Shown here piece by piece: positions 4,976 to 5,923 of a DNA stretch of 5,923 nucleotides. The notes below the pieces were generated by a model. That model saw nothing but the letters and a program-made list of their open reading frames with translations. It was not told the DNA's origin and made no database searches. The position numbers were made by a program, and so were the translations under genes. The DNA lies in NCBI GenBank assembly GCA_018676385.1, contig JABHEX010000175.1, forward strand, positions 1-5,923, given 5' to 3'. Positions within the stretch are counted from its first letter, which is position 1, and each line of letters begins with the position of its first letter. The DNA is from Akkermansiaceae bacterium (lineage in GTDB: Bacteria; Verrucomicrobiota; Verrucomicrobiia; Verrucomicrobiales; Akkermansiaceae).

Positions 4976-5923
4976 ATGAACCATCAAGCAGTTAGATCCA
5001 TGATACATCCACGCCTGTCCAACCCGCTTAACTTCATTGCCGTGTTCATGTTGGTATGTGTGTCTATGGCGCAAGCCGCATCTCGCCCGAACATCATCAT
5101 CATGATGGTCGATGATCTCGGCTACTCGGACTTTGGTTGCTACGGCAGTGAAATTAAGACACCTCACATCGATAAGTTAGCTGAAAATGGCATCCGTTTT
5201 CAACAGTTTCACAACACGGCGAAGTGCCATTCGTCGCGCGTGTCCTTGCTCACAGGTCTCTACAGTGATCAGGCGGGGGATTCAAAATTGAACCGTGGCG
5301 TCACTGTTGCCGAGGTGATGAAAAAGGCAGGCTACGCCACGATGATGGTCGGTAAATGGCACCTGACCAAGGAGCCGACCGACCGTGGGTTCGAGAAATA
5401 TTTTGGCCACCTGTCTGGTGCGACGAATTTTTTTAAAGGCGACAAAACATTCCGTCTTAATGGTAAGTCGTGGTCGGATTTTGGTGATGATTTCTACACC
5501 ACGGACGCGAATATCAACTTCGCGAAGCGTTTCCTCGGCGAGACGATCAAAGAGTCGCCTGATAAGCCATTTTTTCTCTACATCGCGCACAACGCCCCGC
5601 ATTACCCACTGCATGTTAAAAAAGCGGACTACGATAAATACCAAGGCGTTTACGAAGCTGGTTGGGATCAACTCAAGAAGGCGCGCCATCAGAAGCAGAT
5701 CAAAATGGGCCTGATCCCGAAAGATTGGAAACAAGCACCCCGACCCAAGCTCGTCCCAGCATGGAGTTCCCTAACAGACAAAGAGAAAGCGTGGGACGTG
5801 CGCCGCATGATGGCATTTGCCGGGATGGTTGACAGCATCGATCAGACAACGGGTAAGCTGGTTCAGTTTCTCAAGGAGAAAAAAATCTACGACAACACCC
5901 TGATCATGATCTGCTCGGACAAT
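4976..5923 (+). CDS. Secreted type I sulfatase, AtsA-like (5' part; cut by window end)
   Basis: The first 316 residues of a formylglycine-dependent sulfatase that hydrolyses sulfate esters, probably on sulfated polysaccharides in the periplasm or outside. A signal peptide covers about residues 1-35 (hydrophobic FIAVFMLVCVSM, then AQAA). Catalytic landmarks follow in order: metal ligands D46-D47; the formylglycine motif CHSSRVSLLTG at 84-94, with Cys84 as the residue to be oxidised; GKWH at 126-129; AHNAPHYP at 204-211; and SDN at 314-316, where the window ends. The D46 to C84 spacing of 38 residues and the YEAGWDQLKKARHQKQ stretch (226-241) resemble the Pseudomonas aeruginosa AtsA group. The motif has Ser where the usual CxPSR has Pro. 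ATG at 4976 is the first start after an in-frame stop at 4937. ATG at 5000 is an alternative that also keeps the signal peptide; neither has a strong Shine-Dalgarno. The C-terminal third lies outside the window. It is divergent from the oxidoreductase operon and may share its regulation. Confidence 0.93.
   Translation, partial: MNHQAVRSMIHPRLSNPLNFIAVFMLVCVSMAQAASRPNIIIMMVDDLGYSDFGCYGSEIKTPHIDKLAENGIRFQQFHNTAKCHSSRVSLLTGLYSDQAGDSKLNRGVTVAEVMKKAGYATMMVGKWHLTKEPTDRGFEKYFGHLSGATNFFKGDKTFRLNGKSWSDFGDDFYTTDANINFAKRFLGETIKESPDKPFFLYIAHNAPHYPLHVKKADYDKYQGVYEAGWDQLKKARHQKQIKMGLIPKDWKQAPRPKLVPAWSSLTDKEKAWDVRRMMAFAGMVDSIDQTTGKLVQFLKEKKIYDNTLIMICSDN

Noticed and set aside
5282..5734. 150-codon minus-strand open frame inside the sulfatase gene
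   Set aside because: It lies wholly opposite conserved sulfatase motifs and is best explained as a shadow.

Overview
The window looks like a chromosomal segment of a Gram-negative, polysaccharide-degrading bacterium of the PVC group. Verrucomicrobiota is the best guess. This rests on gene content: a secreted AtsA-like sulfatase, a Tat-exported FAD oxidoreductase with a sugar-binding-like front domain, an exported NHL propeller and a short membrane-anchored FHA protein. I cannot place it more precisely without searches. No RNA genes, insertion sequences, CRISPR arrays or integrase genes were seen. Coding density is high and the longest gene-free stretch is only about 190 bp.

Layout. The first 59 bases hold the last codons of a plus-strand gene, followed by a 186-bp gap with one perfect AT-rich palindrome. 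Four minus-strand genes then fill 246-4804. In transcription order (right to left) they are: a Tat-signal FAD-dependent oxidoreductase (4804-3011); a small membrane protein with a cytochrome-b-like N-terminus and a DUF2271-like periplasmic domain (3000-2065), starting at TTG and translationally coupled to the gene before it; a secreted six-bladed NHL propeller (1970-945); and a single-pass FHA protein (887-246) that seems to have its own promoter. A 171-bp divergent intergenic region with two 6-9-6 inverted repeats and a consensus -10 box separates this block from a plus-strand sulfatase (4976 onward), which runs off the right edge.

How the genes may work together. The firmest link is the oxidoreductase/membrane-protein pair: a 10-nt gap, a Shine-Dalgarno sequence overlapping the upstream stop codon, and matching biochemistry (an exported flavoprotein next to a putative heme membrane protein). 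I infer a periplasmic redox unit that passes electrons between a flavoenzyme, possibly bound to sugar, and the quinone pool. The divergent sulfatase is consistent with a locus for sulfated glycans, but no glycoside hydrolase or transporter lies inside the window to confirm this. The propeller gene may belong to the same transcript (94-bp gap). The FHA gene is probably a separate regulatory function.
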